64,000 nucleotides of DNA from JAKLFA01 sp964450385 (GTDB lineage: Bacteria > Omnitrophota > Gorgyraeia > Zapsychrales > JANLHA01). Shown here piece after piece: positions 8,157 to 17,051 of the stretch. Position numbers and translations under genes: made by a program. The notes under the pieces were generated by a model. The model saw only the letters and a program-made list of their open reading frames with translations, searched no databases and was not told the origin of the DNA. The first letter of the stretch is position 1. The number at the start of each line of letters is the position of its first letter. The stretch lies in assembly GCA_964450385.1 (NCBI GenBank), contig CAYVEC010000003.1:43701-107700 (forward strand), given 5' to 3'.

Positions 8157-9437
8157 ATGGAAACTCATGGACGATATCATGACGAGACCCTTGCGGTCCA
8201 TGCCGGGCAGAGCCCGGACCCCGCGACCGGGTCCCGCGCCGTGCCGATTTATCAGACCACGTCGTATGTTTTTGAGAATACCGATCATGCGGCGAGCCTG
8301 TTCGCGCTTCAGGCCGCAGGGAATATTTATACGCGCCTCATGAATCCGACGACCGATGTCTTGGAAAAACGGATCGCGGCCCTCGACGGGGGGATTGGGG
8401 CCTTGGCCACGGCGAGCGGGATGTCGGCGATCGTGGTTGCGATCCTGACCCTGGCCCAAGCTGGGGATGAGATCGTGGCGGCGAGCGCTCTTTACGGTGG
8501 GACACGCACGCTTTTTCAGTACACCTTTAAACGTCTTGGGATCACGGTGCGCTTTGTTGACCCGTCTGACCCGAAGAATTTCGCCGCGGCGATCACAGCC
8601 CGGACGCGCGCCGTGTACGCGGAGGTCGTGGGGAATCCGAAGCTCAACGTTCTGGATATCGAGGCGGTCGCGCGGATCGCCCATGGGGCGGGGGTGCCCT
8701 TGATCGTGGACAATACGGCCACGGTTTATCTCTGCCGGCCGTTTGACTTTGGCGCGGACATCGCCGTGTATTCCGCGACAAAATTCATCGGCGGTCATGG
8801 CACATCACTCGGCGGGCTGATTGTCGATTCCGGCCGGTTCGTCTGGGATCAAAAAAAGTTCCCGTATATTGCGGAGAATGATCCGAGCTATCACGGGATG
8901 AATTTTGTCGAGGCCTTTGGCCCGGCCGCGTATCTCGCAAAGGCCAGGACGGGATTGCTTCGTGACATGGGGCCTGCGATGGCGCCCTTGAACGCCTTCC
9001 TGTTCCTCCAGGGGTTGGAAACACTGCATTTGAGGATGCCGCGTCATGCCGAGAACGCACGGACCGTGGCCGAGTTTTTGACCACGCATCCCCAGGTCGC
9101 CTGGGTCGTTTATCCGGGGCTGATCGGCAGCCCGGATAAGGCGCGGGCTGACCGGTATCTTGCCCGCGGGGCCGGGGCGCTCGTCGGTTTTGGCATTCGA
9201 GGCGGCAGGGCGGCCGGGAAAACGTTTATCGATCACCTTAAGTTGATTTCACATCTTGCGAATATCGGGGACGCGAAGACGCTCGCGATCCATCCGGCGA
9301 GCACGACCCATCAGCAGCTCTCGGCTGAGGAGCAGATCGCCGCCGGGGTGAGCGAGGATTTTGTCCGTTTGTCCATCGGCATTGAGCATGTCGATGATAT
9401 TATCAAAGATCTTCAGCAGGCCTTGGCGTCAGTTTAG
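8157..9437 (+). CDS. metY: O-acetylhomoserine sulfhydrylase (aminocarboxypropyltransferase)
   Basis: 426 aa, the typical MetY length, of the Cys/Met-metabolism PLP enzyme family. The PLP lysine is Lys209 in VYSATKFIGGHGTSLGG, and the N-terminus (ETLAVHAGQSPDPATGSRAVPIYQTTSY) is characteristic of the O-acetylhomoserine branch. It joins O-acetylhomoserine with sulfide to form homocysteine, the substrate of MetH encoded at 33613. AAGGAGGC lies six bases before the ATG. Cystathionine gamma-synthase is less likely given the length and the insertions around residues 220-240 typical of MetY. Confidence 0.9.
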   Translation: METHGRYHDETLAVHAGQSPDPATGSRAVPIYQTTSYVFENTDHAASLFALQAAGNIYTRLMNPTTDVLEKRIAALDGGIGALATASGMSAIVVAILTLAQAGDEIVAASALYGGTRTLFQYTFKRLGITVRFVDPSDPKNFAAAITARTRAVYAEVVGNPKLNVLDIEAVARIAHGAGVPLIVDNTATVYLCRPFDFGADIAVYSATKFIGGHGTSLGGLIVDSGRFVWDQKKFPYIAENDPSYHGMNFVEAFGPAAYLAKARTGLLRDMGPAMAPLNAFLFLQGLETLHLRMPRHAENARTVAEFLTTHPQVAWVVYPGLIGSPDKARADRYLARGAGALVGFGIRGGRAAGKTFIDHLKLISHLANIGDAKTLAIHPASTTHQQLSAEEQIAAGVSEDFVRLSIGIEHVDDIIKDLQQALASV

Positions 9438-9472
9438 CGACGTTTTTCGGGGCACGACAGAAGGCATAGGTG

Positions 9473-12400
9473 ATGAAGGACAATCCGGCGACGCACAACC
9501 AATATCGATGGATCATTGTTCTTGGTGTGATTGTTCTTATCGGTGGATTGTTTGTTGCGCCTGGTCGTGCCGCGGGCCGTCATTATGAGATCGGCGTTCT
9601 GGTTGACCGCAGTCCCGAGGAGACGGTCTCTCAATGGGCTCCGGTCGCCTGGTACTTAAGCGAGCGCGTCCCCGGGGCCTCATTCTCCATTGTTCCTCTC
9701 TCGTACCAGGACGTTCGATCGGGCCTGGCCCAAGATTCCATTTCATTCGTTGTTGCCAATCCTGCCGTCTGCATTCAGCTGGGGTATTTTTACGGCGCTC
9801 GGCAGATCCTTTCGATTCAGGCCATTCATGACCATCAACCGCTCGGCGGATATGGGAGTGTGATCTTCGCCCGCTCTGACCGCGCGGACATCGTGGGACT
9901 TCGGGATCTGAAGGGAAAACGGATCGCGGCCGTGGCGCCGATGTCGATGGGTGGCTGGCTCTGGGCGATTCCTGAGATTCGGGCCGCAGGGATCGACGTT
10001 TTTGAGGATCTTGAGACGGTTGTTTTTGAGAATTCTCATGACCGCGTGGTGGCTGAGGTCGTGAACGGAAACGGCGACGTCGGGATTGTCCGGTCAGGGA
10101 TCATTGAGGCCATGGTCCGGGAGGGCCGTGTCCGGATCGATGAGATCAAGGTTCTCCAGGGGGAAACGCCTTTTAATGCGGACAGAGGCTATCCGTTTCT
10201 TCGGAGCACCCCGAGCCTGGCCCCTGAGTGGTCGCTCCTCATGATGCCCCAGGTGAGTGAAGAGGTGACCCGTGAGGTTGTCCGGGCTCTTTTGTCGAAC
10301 CCTCCCATTGATACCGCGCGCGTTGAATGGACGGTCCCGCTGAACTATTCATCGGTGCGCGCCTTATTAAATGAAGTCCTGTCTCACGAGAGGGGGATCG
10401 ATGAGGCCCTTTCGGTACAGGATGTGATGCGTTTTGTTCGGGAGTATTGGGCGGGGGTTGTGATTTTTTTCGCCGTCATGATCTTTTTGGCGGTGTCTCT
10501 CATCCGCCGCACGCGGCTCAATCGGCAGCTTCGAATGTATCAGAAAAAACTTGAGGAGGACCTGGATAAATATCGAAAGAGCGAAGAGGCCCTCAGAGAA
10601 TCGCGTCAGCTCCTTCAGCTCGTGCTCGACACGCTCCCGTCGCGGGTCTTTTGGAAGGATTGTCATTCGGCCTTTTTGGGCTGTAATAAGAGCCTGGCCC
10701 AGGACTGCGGGTATGAAAGGCCCGAAGATATTATCGGCAAGACCGATTATGAGATGCCCTGGAGCCGGGAAGAGTCTGATCACTATGTGGCCGATGATCG
10801 GCGCGTGATGGAGATCGGTCAACCGCTTTTTAATATCATCGAGTCTCAGCGGCGGGCGGATGGGAGCCTGTCCTGGCTTCGGACGAATAAGGCTCCTCTC
10901 CGTGGGCCGAACGGTGAGATCATCGGGATCTTAGGATCTTATGAAGATATTACGGAGCAGCGCAAGGCCGATGAGGCGCTCAAGGCAAGTGAAACGAAAT
11001 ATCGGGAGCTGGTTGAATACGCCAATAGCATTATTCTTCGGATCCAAGTTGACGGGACCGTGACCTTTTTCAATGAATTCGCGCAGAGCTTTTTTGGATT
11101 TTCTCAAGATGAAATGGTTGGGAAGAATATTATTGGCCGCATTGTGGCCGATGACGTCTTGGGCCGTGAAGAATTGGCGAATATTATCCGGACCATGGAG
11201 GACCATCCCGAGGCGTATTCATGGCATGAAAGCGAGAACCGCAAAAAGGACGGCGCTGCTGTTTGGGTCTCGTGGTCGAATCGCGGGATTTTTGGTGAGG
11301 ATGGCTCTCTTCATGAGGTGCTCTGCGTCGGCACCGACGTCACCGAACGGCGCGCCATGGAGAAAGATCTTCGGCGGTTGTCCTATGCTTTGGAACAGAG
11401 CCAGAACGTGGTGATCATCACGGACACGAACGGGAATATCGAGTTCGTGAACCCGAAATTCGTTGAGGTGACGGGTTACACCGAGCAGGAGGCCCAGGGG
11501 AAGAATCCTCGATTTTTGAAGTCCGGACGGATGTCCGCGGCGACCTATCAGGAGTTGTGGGACACGATCGCGCAGGGGGGGACCTGGCGCGGCGAGTTGT
11601 ACAACCGCCGAAAGGACGGATCGTTGTACTGGGAGCGGGCCACGATATCAGCTGTTCGGGACCGTTTCGGGAAGGTCATGAGCTATTTGGCCATCAAAGA
11701 GGACATCACCGAGCAAAAACGGCTTTTTCAGGACCTTCAGCAGGCCTTTGACCGGCTCAAGGAGATGGAGCGGATCATTAATCTTAGTCACGCGATCCTG
11801 TTTTTGTGGCGGCCGCAGGCCGACTGGCCGATCGATTTTGTTTCGGGGAATGTCACGGCCCTTGGGTATGCGCCGGAGGACTTTTATCGTCGAGAGTACA
11901 CCCTTCGGTCGATCATCTATCCTGACGACCTCGCGACCTTTAAAGCTGAGGTCGAACATCAGTGGGCGAAACGTGAGCAGGAATTCTCCCATCAGTACCG
12001 GGTCCGAACCCGTTCGGGCGATGTCCGCTGGATGGAGGAATACACCTGGGTCACCTATGATAAGAAGGGCCAGCCCCAGAACTGTCAGGGGGTCGCGTTT
12101 GATATCACGGACCGCCGCCTGGCCGAGGACCGGATGCTTGAGGCTGTGAACATCAAGTCCGAGTTCATTTCGATCGTTTCGCACGAGCTGAGGACGCCCC
12201 TCACGGCGATCAAGGAGGGGATCAATATTGTGGCCGAGGAAGAGGCCGGCGAATTGAATCCCAAACAAAAGGAGTTTTTAAATATTGCCCGTCGAAATGT
12301 GGATCGGCTGGGGAAACTCATCAATGATGTCTTGGATTATCAACGTCTGGATTCCGGCCGGCTTGAATTCAATTGGGATGAGGGCGATCTCCGGGCGGCG

Positions 12401-12850
12401 ATCATGGAGGTCGTGAACACGATGCGGATCGTGGCGATGAATAAGGGGCTGGATCTTAGGGTCCATCTCCCCGGCGAATTGCCGCGGGTGCGTTTTGATT
12501 CGAACCGGATCATTCAGGTTTTGAACAATCTGGTCAATAACGCCCTCAAATTTACAGAGCGAGGGATGATTGAAATCGAGGCCCGTCAGGAGGAGGGCTG
12601 GATGTGCGTCTCGGTGAAGGATACGGGGATCGGGATCCGCTCGGAGGATATGCACAAATTGTTTCAAACCTTTAGTCAGATTCTGACCGGGTCTGACCGA
12701 CGGACCGGGGATACTGGCCTTGGTCTAGCCATTTCCAAAAAGATCATCGACCGCCACGGCGGTCGGATTTGGGTCCAATCGATGTACGGAGAGGGGAGCA
12801 TTTTTTCATTTGCTCTGCCGGTTGTGAAGGCGCACCCCGAGGGGTTGTAA
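9473..12850 (+). CDS. TtrS-like multi-PAS sensor histidine kinase
   Basis: 1125 aa. Domains in order: a membrane or signal segment (~12-30); an extracytoplasmic PhnD-like binding domain (~40-300; DLKGKRIAAVAPMSMGGW); a second membrane segment (~325-345); a short coiled coil; four PAS domains, the first three each ending in a PAC segment such as DITEQR or DVTERR and the last in DITDRR; HisKA with SHELRTPLTA (His904); and HATPase_c with NNALKFT, DTGIGI and GLGLAISKKI. The PhnD-like sensor resembles that of the tetrathionate sensor TtrS, suggesting it reads an oxyanion or small ligand in the periplasm. There is no internal receiver; the separate receiver at 12877 is the likely partner. A GTG at 9470 is an alternative start. 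Confidence 0.88.
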   Translation: MKDNPATHNQYRWIIVLGVIVLIGGLFVAPGRAAGRHYEIGVLVDRSPEETVSQWAPVAWYLSERVPGASFSIVPLSYQDVRSGLAQDSISFVVANPAVCIQLGYFYGARQILSIQAIHDHQPLGGYGSVIFARSDRADIVGLRDLKGKRIAAVAPMSMGGWLWAIPEIRAAGIDVFEDLETVVFENSHDRVVAEVVNGNGDVGIVRSGIIEAMVREGRVRIDEIKVLQGETPFNADRGYPFLRSTPSLAPEWSLLMMPQVSEEVTREVVRALLSNPPIDTARVEWTVPLNYSSVRALLNEVLSHERGIDEALSVQDVMRFVREYWAGVVIFFAVMIFLAVSLIRRTRLNRQLRMYQKKLEEDLDKYRKSEEALRESRQLLQLVLDTLPSRVFWKDCHSAFLGCNKSLAQDCGYERPEDIIGKTDYEMPWSREESDHYVADDRRVMEIGQPLFNIIESQRRADGSLSWLRTNKAPLRGPNGEIIGILGSYEDITEQRKADEALKASETKYRELVEYANSIILRIQVDGTVTFFNEFAQSFFGFSQDEMVGKNIIGRIVADDVLGREELANIIRTMEDHPEAYSWHESENRKKDGAAVWVSWSNRGIFGEDGSLHEVLCVGTDVTERRAMEKDLRRLSYALEQSQNVVIITDTNGNIEFVNPKFVEVTGYTEQEAQGKNPRFLKSGRMSAATYQELWDTIAQGGTWRGELYNRRKDGSLYWERATISAVRDRFGKVMSYLAIKEDITEQKRLFQDLQQAFDRLKEMERIINLSHAILFLWRPQADWPIDFVSGNVTALGYAPEDFYRREYTLRSIIYPDDLATFKAEVEHQWAKREQEFSHQYRVRTRSGDVRWMEEYTWVTYDKKGQPQNCQGVAFDITDRRLAEDRMLEAVNIKSEFISIVSHELRTPLTAIKEGINIVAEEEAGELNPKQKEFLNIARRNVDRLGKLINDVLDYQRLDSGRLEFNWDEGDLRAAIMEVVNTMRIVAMNKGLDLRVHLPGELPRVRFDSNRIIQVLNNLVNNALKFTERGMIEIEARQEEGWMCVSVKDTGIGIRSEDMHKLFQTFSQILTGSDRRTGDTGLGLAISKKIIDRHGGRIWVQSMYGEGSIFSFALPVVKAHPEGL

Positions 12851-12876
12851 GGCGGGCGTGGCGTGCGAGGTGCCTC

Positions 12877-13242
12877 ATGGCGAAAAAAATTCTTTTGATC
12901 GATGATGAGCCGGATGTCCAGCAGGTGATCAGTTTTCGCCTTGAGAAGGCCGGCTATGAGGTGATCGTCACGGACCGGGCCGCAGAGGCTCTGGATCTCG
13001 TGCCCCGTGAACGGCCTGACGTCATTCTCCTCGATGTCATGATGCCCGGTGAGGATGGTTTTGAGGTGTGCCGTGAGATCAAGACCCGCCACCCTCACCA
13101 GCGGGTGATTATCTATACCGCGAAGATTGAGGGCGTTGATGCGGCGCGCGCCCGGGCGGTTGGGGCGGATGGGTTTACGGTGAAGACCGCGGATCTTGCC
13201 TATATCCTGGAAGCGATCGAACGGGCCGGAGGCCCCGAATAG
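12877..13242 (+). CDS. single-domain response regulator
   Basis: 121 aa receiver domain only. The acidic pocket is IDDEPD, the phosphoacceptor is Asp53 (ILLDVMMP), a Thr follows in VIIYTAK, and the conserved Lys is in FTVKTAD. It has no output domain, so it acts by protein interaction, as a phosphate shuttle or on another kinase. It starts 26 bases after the multi-PAS kinase and is probably cotranscribed, so it is the natural phosphotransfer partner. The ATG at 12877 was chosen because the receiver fold starts there (MAKKILLIDDE) and GAGG lies upstream. Confidence 0.88.
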   Translation: MAKKILLIDDEPDVQQVISFRLEKAGYEVIVTDRAAEALDLVPRERPDVILLDVMMPGEDGFEVCREIKTRHPHQRVIIYTAKIEGVDAARARAVGADGFTVKTADLAYILEAIERAGGPE

Positions 13243-13346
13243 GTGAGATAAAGCATAGAAGAATTTCTTTGATTTTGTGCCGAGTTCCTGCTTTTTAGCG
13301 GTCTTTTTTGAGTCGTAAAACCCCCATAGCTACGTATAATTACGTA

Positions 13347-13374
13347 TTGACACACTAGATATAGTGTGTATGAT
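13347..13374 (+). promoter_or_regulatory. nrdDG promoter
   Basis: TTGACA (13347-13352), a 16-base spacer and TATGAT (13369-13374), close to the sigma-70 consensus. The predicted start, near 13381, gives a leader of about 55 bases before the GTG at 13437. The spacer contains the NrdR box. TATAAT at 13335-13340, within TACGTATAATTACGTA, could be part of a second upstream promoter but lacks a good -35. Confidence 0.7.
13352..13367 (+). promoter_or_regulatory. NrdR box (operator) within the nrdD promoter
   Basis: ACACTAGATATAGTGT is a 16-base near-perfect palindrome that matches the NrdR consensus acaCwAtATaTwGtgt at 15 of 16 positions. It fills the space between the -35 and -10 boxes, so bound NrdR would block RNA polymerase. 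NrdR sites usually come in pairs separated by whole helical turns; a degenerate half-site ACACCATAT starts at 13394, 42 bases downstream. Confidence 0.82.
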
Positions 13375-13393
13375 GGGTATGTCAGATGTAATC

Positions 13394-13409
13394 ACACCAT
13401 ATCACGATA
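13394..13409 (+). promoter_or_regulatory. possible second, degenerate NrdR half-site
   Basis: ACACCATATCACGATA keeps only the left half of the NrdR palindrome. It lies 42 bases (about four helical turns) from the first box, in the untranslated leader. The spacing supports it; the poor right half argues against it. Confidence 0.3.
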
Positions 13410-13436
13410 TCGCTCACCAGGGAGAAGGAGGAAGAC

Positions 13437-15545
13437 GTGGGACCAACGATCACCATTACAAAAATCATCAAGCGCGACGGCACCTCTGAAGATTTTAATT
13501 ACCAAAAGATTACGCATGCTATTTTAAAGGCCGGTTGCGCGACGGGAGAGTTCGATGAGCCGATCGCGAAGAATCTGACCCTCCGGGTCTTGAACATTAT
13601 TCATCAGATGATGACGGAGGAGCCCCCGACGGTCGAGCAGATCCAGGATATTGTTGAGGAGGTTCTGCTTACGTCGCCCTATCGGAAGACCGCGAAGGCC
13701 TACATCATCTACCGCGACCAGCATTCGAAGATCCGCGAAATCACGTCACGGAGCCAGGTGGGACTCGTCGACCAGTATCTTGACAAGCTTGATTGGAAGG
13801 TCAACGAGAACAGCAATATGTCCTATTCGTTACAGGGGCTTAATAATTATATCTCGACGGAGGTCACGAAGATCTATTGGCTCAATAAGATCTATCCGCC
13901 TGAGGTCCGCGAGGCCCATGTTAACGGGGATATCCATGTCCACGACCTTGGGCTCCTGAGCGTGTATTGCGTGGGCTGGGACCTGCAGGACCTGTTGATG
14001 CAGGGATTTCATGGTGCCTCAGGAAAAATGGAATCCTCGCCGGCCAAGCATTTCCGCACCGCCCTCGGGCAGATCGTGAATTTCTTCTATACCCTCCAGG
14101 GGGAGGCCGCGGGCGCGCAGGCCTTTTCGAACTTTGACACGCTCCTCGCGCCGTTCATTCGTTACGATAACCTTAAATATGTGGATGTGAAACAGGCCCT
14201 GCAGGAGTTTGTCTTTAATGTCAATGTTCCGACGAGAGTCGGGTTCCAGACGCCGTTCACGAACCTGACCCTTGACCTGAACGTGCCGTCTCATCTGGCC
14301 GATCAGGCCGTCATCTACGGCGGGGCGTTACGGGCCGAGACGTATAAAGATTTCCAGGCGGAGATGGATGTGCTCAATAAGGCCTTCCTTGAGGTGATGC
14401 TCGAGGGGGATGCCAAGGGCCGGGTCTTTACCTTCCCCATCCCGACGTATAATATCACGGAGGACTTTGACTGGGACAACCCGAACCTTGAGCTCCTCTG
14501 GAAGATCACGGCGAAATATGGCGTGCCGTATTTTGCCAATTTTGTGAATTCTGATATGAGCCCCGACGATGCCCGGAGCATGTGCTGCCGGCTTCGTCTG
14601 GATAACCGAGAGCTGAGAAAGCGCGGGGGCGGCCTCTTCGGGGCCTCGCCGCAGACCGGCTCCGCGGGGGTCGTCACGATCAATCTTCCGCGCCTCGGCT
14701 ACCTGTCGAAAAATTCCGAGGAGTTCTTCGCGCGCCTTGAGAAACTCATGGATGTCGCCAAGGAGAGCTTGGAGATCAAGCGCAAGGTCCTTGAGGAGTT
14801 CACCGAGAGCGGGCTGTATCCGTATTCGAGGTATTATCTCCGGAATATCAAAAAGCGATTGAGTCAGTACTGGCAGAATCATTTTTCCACGATCGGTCTT
14901 GTCGGGACGAATGAGGCCTGCCTGAATCTCTTCGGTGAGAGCATCTCGACGGAGAAAGGACAAAAGTTCGCGGGTGAGGTCCTGGATTTCATGCGCGAGA
15001 AGCTCGTCCGCTATCAGGCCGAGACCGGGAGCAACTATAATCTCGAGGCCACGCCGGCCGAGGGGGTCAGCTACCGCATGGCCAGGATCGACAAGGATAA
15101 GTATCAGGACATCATCTGTGCGAATGAGTCCGATTACCAGAATGGGAAGGAACCGTTCTATACGAACTCGACCCACCTCCCCGTGAATTATTCCGATGAC
15201 ATCTTTGAGGTCCTCGATATCCAGGATGGGCTGCAGACAAAGTACACCGGAGGGACGGTCCTTCACATTTTTGTCGGCGAGCGGATTCAGGACCCCGAGG
15301 CCTTAAAGCAGTTCGTTCGGACCGTCTGTCAGAAGTATCGTCTGCCGTATTTTACGATCAGTCCGACGTTCAGTGTCTGCCCGAGCTGCGGGTATGTCGC
15401 CGGTGAGCACGCCCTCTGCCCGAAATGCGAGGACGAGTGCGAGGTCTATTCGCGGGTCGTCGGATATCTTCGGCCGGTCAAGCAGTGGAATAAGGGCAAG
15501 CAGGAGGAATTCTGCAAGCGAAGGACATTTCGGGTATGCGGATAG
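13437..15545 (+). CDS. nrdD: anaerobic (class III) ribonucleoside-triphosphate reductase
   Basis: 702 aa. An N-terminal ATP-cone (~1-95; KIIKRDGTSEDFNYQKI) is followed by the ten-stranded barrel and, at the C-terminus, a four-cysteine zinc site (CPSCGYVAGEHALCPKC) and the glycyl-radical loop (VVGYLRPVKQWNKGKQEEF). It reduces NTPs to dNTPs under anoxia, using formate or a thiol reductant, once the glycyl radical is installed by NrdG. The gene starts with GTG at 13437 behind GGAGAAGGAGGAAG. nrdG overlaps its 3' end by 10 bases. An NrdR operator sits in the promoter. The presence of class III RNR implies anaerobic growth. Confidence 0.96.
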   Translation: MGPTITITKIIKRDGTSEDFNYQKITHAILKAGCATGEFDEPIAKNLTLRVLNIIHQMMTEEPPTVEQIQDIVEEVLLTSPYRKTAKAYIIYRDQHSKIREITSRSQVGLVDQYLDKLDWKVNENSNMSYSLQGLNNYISTEVTKIYWLNKIYPPEVREAHVNGDIHVHDLGLLSVYCVGWDLQDLLMQGFHGASGKMESSPAKHFRTALGQIVNFFYTLQGEAAGAQAFSNFDTLLAPFIRYDNLKYVDVKQALQEFVFNVNVPTRVGFQTPFTNLTLDLNVPSHLADQAVIYGGALRAETYKDFQAEMDVLNKAFLEVMLEGDAKGRVFTFPIPTYNITEDFDWDNPNLELLWKITAKYGVPYFANFVNSDMSPDDARSMCCRLRLDNRELRKRGGGLFGASPQTGSAGVVTINLPRLGYLSKNSEEFFARLEKLMDVAKESLEIKRKVLEEFTESGLYPYSRYYLRNIKKRLSQYWQNHFSTIGLVGTNEACLNLFGESISTEKGQKFAGEVLDFMREKLVRYQAETGSNYNLEATPAEGVSYRMARIDKDKYQDIICANESDYQNGKEPFYTNSTHLPVNYSDDIFEVLDIQDGLQTKYTGGTVLHIFVGERIQDPEALKQFVRTVCQKYRLPYFTISPTFSVCPSCGYVAGEHALCPKCEDECEVYSRVVGYLRPVKQWNKGKQEEFCKRRTFRVCG

Positions 15546-16225
15546 GCGGGTTTCAGAAGGTTTCGTTTATTGATTATCCTAAAAAAGTTGCAGCCGTGGT
15601 CTTTGCCCAAGGCTGCAACTTTCGTTGTTCGTTTTGTCATAATACCGAGCTCGTTCTGCCGTCGTGTTTTTCGGAGCCGCTGGACGAGCATGAGATCCTG
15701 GCCTTTTTGAAGACGCGGGCCGACAAACTCCAGGGGGTCGTGATCACCGGCGGGGAGCCGACCCTTCAGGGCGATCTGCCCGCGTTCATGCGCGCCGTCA
15801 AGGCCATGGGGTTCGCGCTGAAACTCGATACGAACGGCAGCCGTCCGGACATGATCCGTCGGCTCCTTGATGACCAGATCGTTGATTTTATCGCGATGGA
15901 CCTGAAGGCCCCGCTTGCCCGTTATAAGGAGATGGTCGGGGTCGAGGTGAACACTGCGCTCCTTCGCGAGAGCATCCGGATCATTAAGGATTCGGGGATC
16001 GAATTCCAGTTCCGAACCACGCTCGTCAAGCCGCTCATCGATCCGTCTGAGATCGCCGATATTCAGGCCTTGATCCCTGATGTCTTGGACCATTACCTGC
16101 TTCAGGCCTTTGTCCCGCGCGAGAATGTCCTTGATGTCAGGCTCCTTGATCAGGGGCATTACTCTGATGAGGAGTTCGCGGATATCCGCTCGATTTGGCA
16201 GACGGCGGCGGTGAGCCGGGTCTGA
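15536..16225 (+). CDS. nrdG: anaerobic RNR-activating protein (radical SAM)
   Basis: 229 aa. The radical SAM cluster motif is C27-x3-C31-x2-C34 (GCNFRCSFCHN), followed by the SAM-binding GGEP motif in VVITGGEPTLQGD. NrdG uses SAM and a 4Fe-4S cluster to create the glycyl radical on NrdD. The gene overlaps nrdD by 10 bases, so expression is coupled. At 229 aa it belongs to the longer NrdG-like group (TIGR02495 type), larger than the E. coli form of about 154 aa. An intrinsic terminator follows. Confidence 0.93.
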   Translation: MRIGGFQKVSFIDYPKKVAAVVFAQGCNFRCSFCHNTELVLPSCFSEPLDEHEILAFLKTRADKLQGVVITGGEPTLQGDLPAFMRAVKAMGFALKLDTNGSRPDMIRRLLDDQIVDFIAMDLKAPLARYKEMVGVEVNTALLRESIRIIKDSGIEFQFRTTLVKPLIDPSEIADIQALIPDVLDHYLLQAFVPRENVLDVRLLDQGHYSDEEFADIRSIWQTAAVSRV

Positions 16226-16260
16226 ATGAATTCATGTGCTAAGGATTTTATTTCAGGATG

Positions 16261-16282
16261 AGGGGACGATGTCCCCTTTTTT
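16261..16282 (+). terminator. intrinsic terminator of nrdDG
   Basis: AGGGGAC and GTCCCCT form a 7-bp stem with a GAT loop, followed by a run of T (16277-16282). It lies 35 bases after nrdG. Confidence 0.8.
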
Positions 16283-16326
16283 GTTTGATGAGGGTCTGTA
16301 TCGGAGAGAGGGCCCTCAGAGAGATT

Positions 16327-16806
16327 TTATGCGGCAGCCGGCGCGTCATCCGTGCTGGCCGCGGGTTTGGGCCGCAGGGCCAGTTTTTTGACGTCTTCGA
16401 GAAAGACAGGGGTATCGACGGGTTTACGGTGAAAACAATCGACGCCCGAGACCAGGAACGAATCTTCGGTGTTCTTTCGAGAGGTGAGGATCAGGACAGG
16501 GATGTTTTTCGTCTCGGCGTTCTTCTTGATCTCCTTGAACAGGCTGAACCCGTCCATCTGGGGCATGAGGAAATCAGAGATGATGAGGTCCGGCAGACCT
16601 CCCTGAGAGAGCCGGGTCCATGCCTCGGTGCCGTTCTCAGCCGTCGCGACCTCAAAGCCGACATCGAGGAGGAGTTTGTTGAGAAGCGAGACGGTCGTGG
16701 GATCGTCATCGACGATCATGACCCGCTTGCCTTGGCCGAATTTCTGGTTCGCCTCAGGTGCGGCGATCGGCTCGTTCGCTTCGGTATTTTTCTGTTCGTC
16801 TGACAT
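16327..16806 (-). CDS. single-domain response regulator with disordered tails
   Basis: 159 aa on the minus strand. A ~27-residue Glu/Ala/Pro-rich N-terminal extension precedes a receiver domain (VMIVDDDPTT; phosphoacceptor Asp78 in IISDFLMPQMDG; Thr in LILTSR; Lys in FHRKPVD), and the C-terminus is an Ala/Pro/Asp-rich tail. There is no output domain and no adjacent kinase. The gene stands alone between the nrdG terminator and the divergent PFOR gene. Its promoter (TTGACA, 17 bases, GACAAT) ends six bases before the ATG, implying a leaderless mRNA. Confidence 0.85.
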   Translation of the reverse strand: MSDEQKNTEANEPIAAPEANQKFGQGKRVMIVDDDPTTVSLLNKLLLDVGFEVATAENGTEAWTRLSQGGLPDLIISDFLMPQMDGFSLFKEIKKNAETKNIPVLILTSRKNTEDSFLVSGVDCFHRKPVDTPVFLEDVKKLALRPKPAASTDDAPAAA

Positions 16807-16812
16807 AGATAG

Positions 16813-16841
16813 ATTGTCTTATAAACCCGGGCCTTTGTCAA
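16813..16841 (-). promoter_or_regulatory. promoter of the receiver gene, leaderless geometry
   Basis: Read on the minus strand: TTGACA (16841-16836), 17-base spacer, GACAAT (16818-16813). Only six bases separate the -10 from the ATG at 16806, so transcription should start at or beside the start codon. No Shine-Dalgarno is possible. Confidence 0.6.
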
Positions 16842-16925
16842 CTCCCGGCATGGATTTTTTAGGCCGACCGGATGGCGTTTTTCACATGTGACCGGCCGCG
16901 GGCCGCGTTTGACCCCCAAATCGAC

Positions 16926-16953
16926 TTGCTTTTTTTAGATAGAGGTATATAAT
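16926..16953 (+). promoter_or_regulatory. promoter of the PFOR gene
   Basis: TTGCTT (16926-16931), a 16-base spacer and TATAAT (16948-16953). The predicted leader is about 90 bases and contains a small GTCTT/AAGAC hairpin near 16980-16995. Confidence 0.6.
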
Positions 16954-17051
16954 GAAGTCCATTATTTCAAGGATCTGATGGTCTTGCCTAAAAGACGATC
17001 CGAATTAAGTTCATTTTTTAGCCGATTGATTACAAAAGGGAAGGAAGAACA

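Noticed and set aside
7909..8157. An 82-codon frame overlapping the small gene at 7970
   Set aside because: Many A-ending codons unlike the neighbours, and acidic low-complexity repeats that look like the shadow of a Lys/Glu-rich coding frame.
13243..13320. Possible terminator after the receiver gene at 12877
   Set aside because: T-runs are present but I find no stable stem before them.
13331..13346. TACGTATAATTACGTA as an FNR or Crp-type operator
   Set aside because: The arms are themselves palindromic TACGTA; no match to TTGATnnnnATCAA or TGTGAnnnnnnTCACA.
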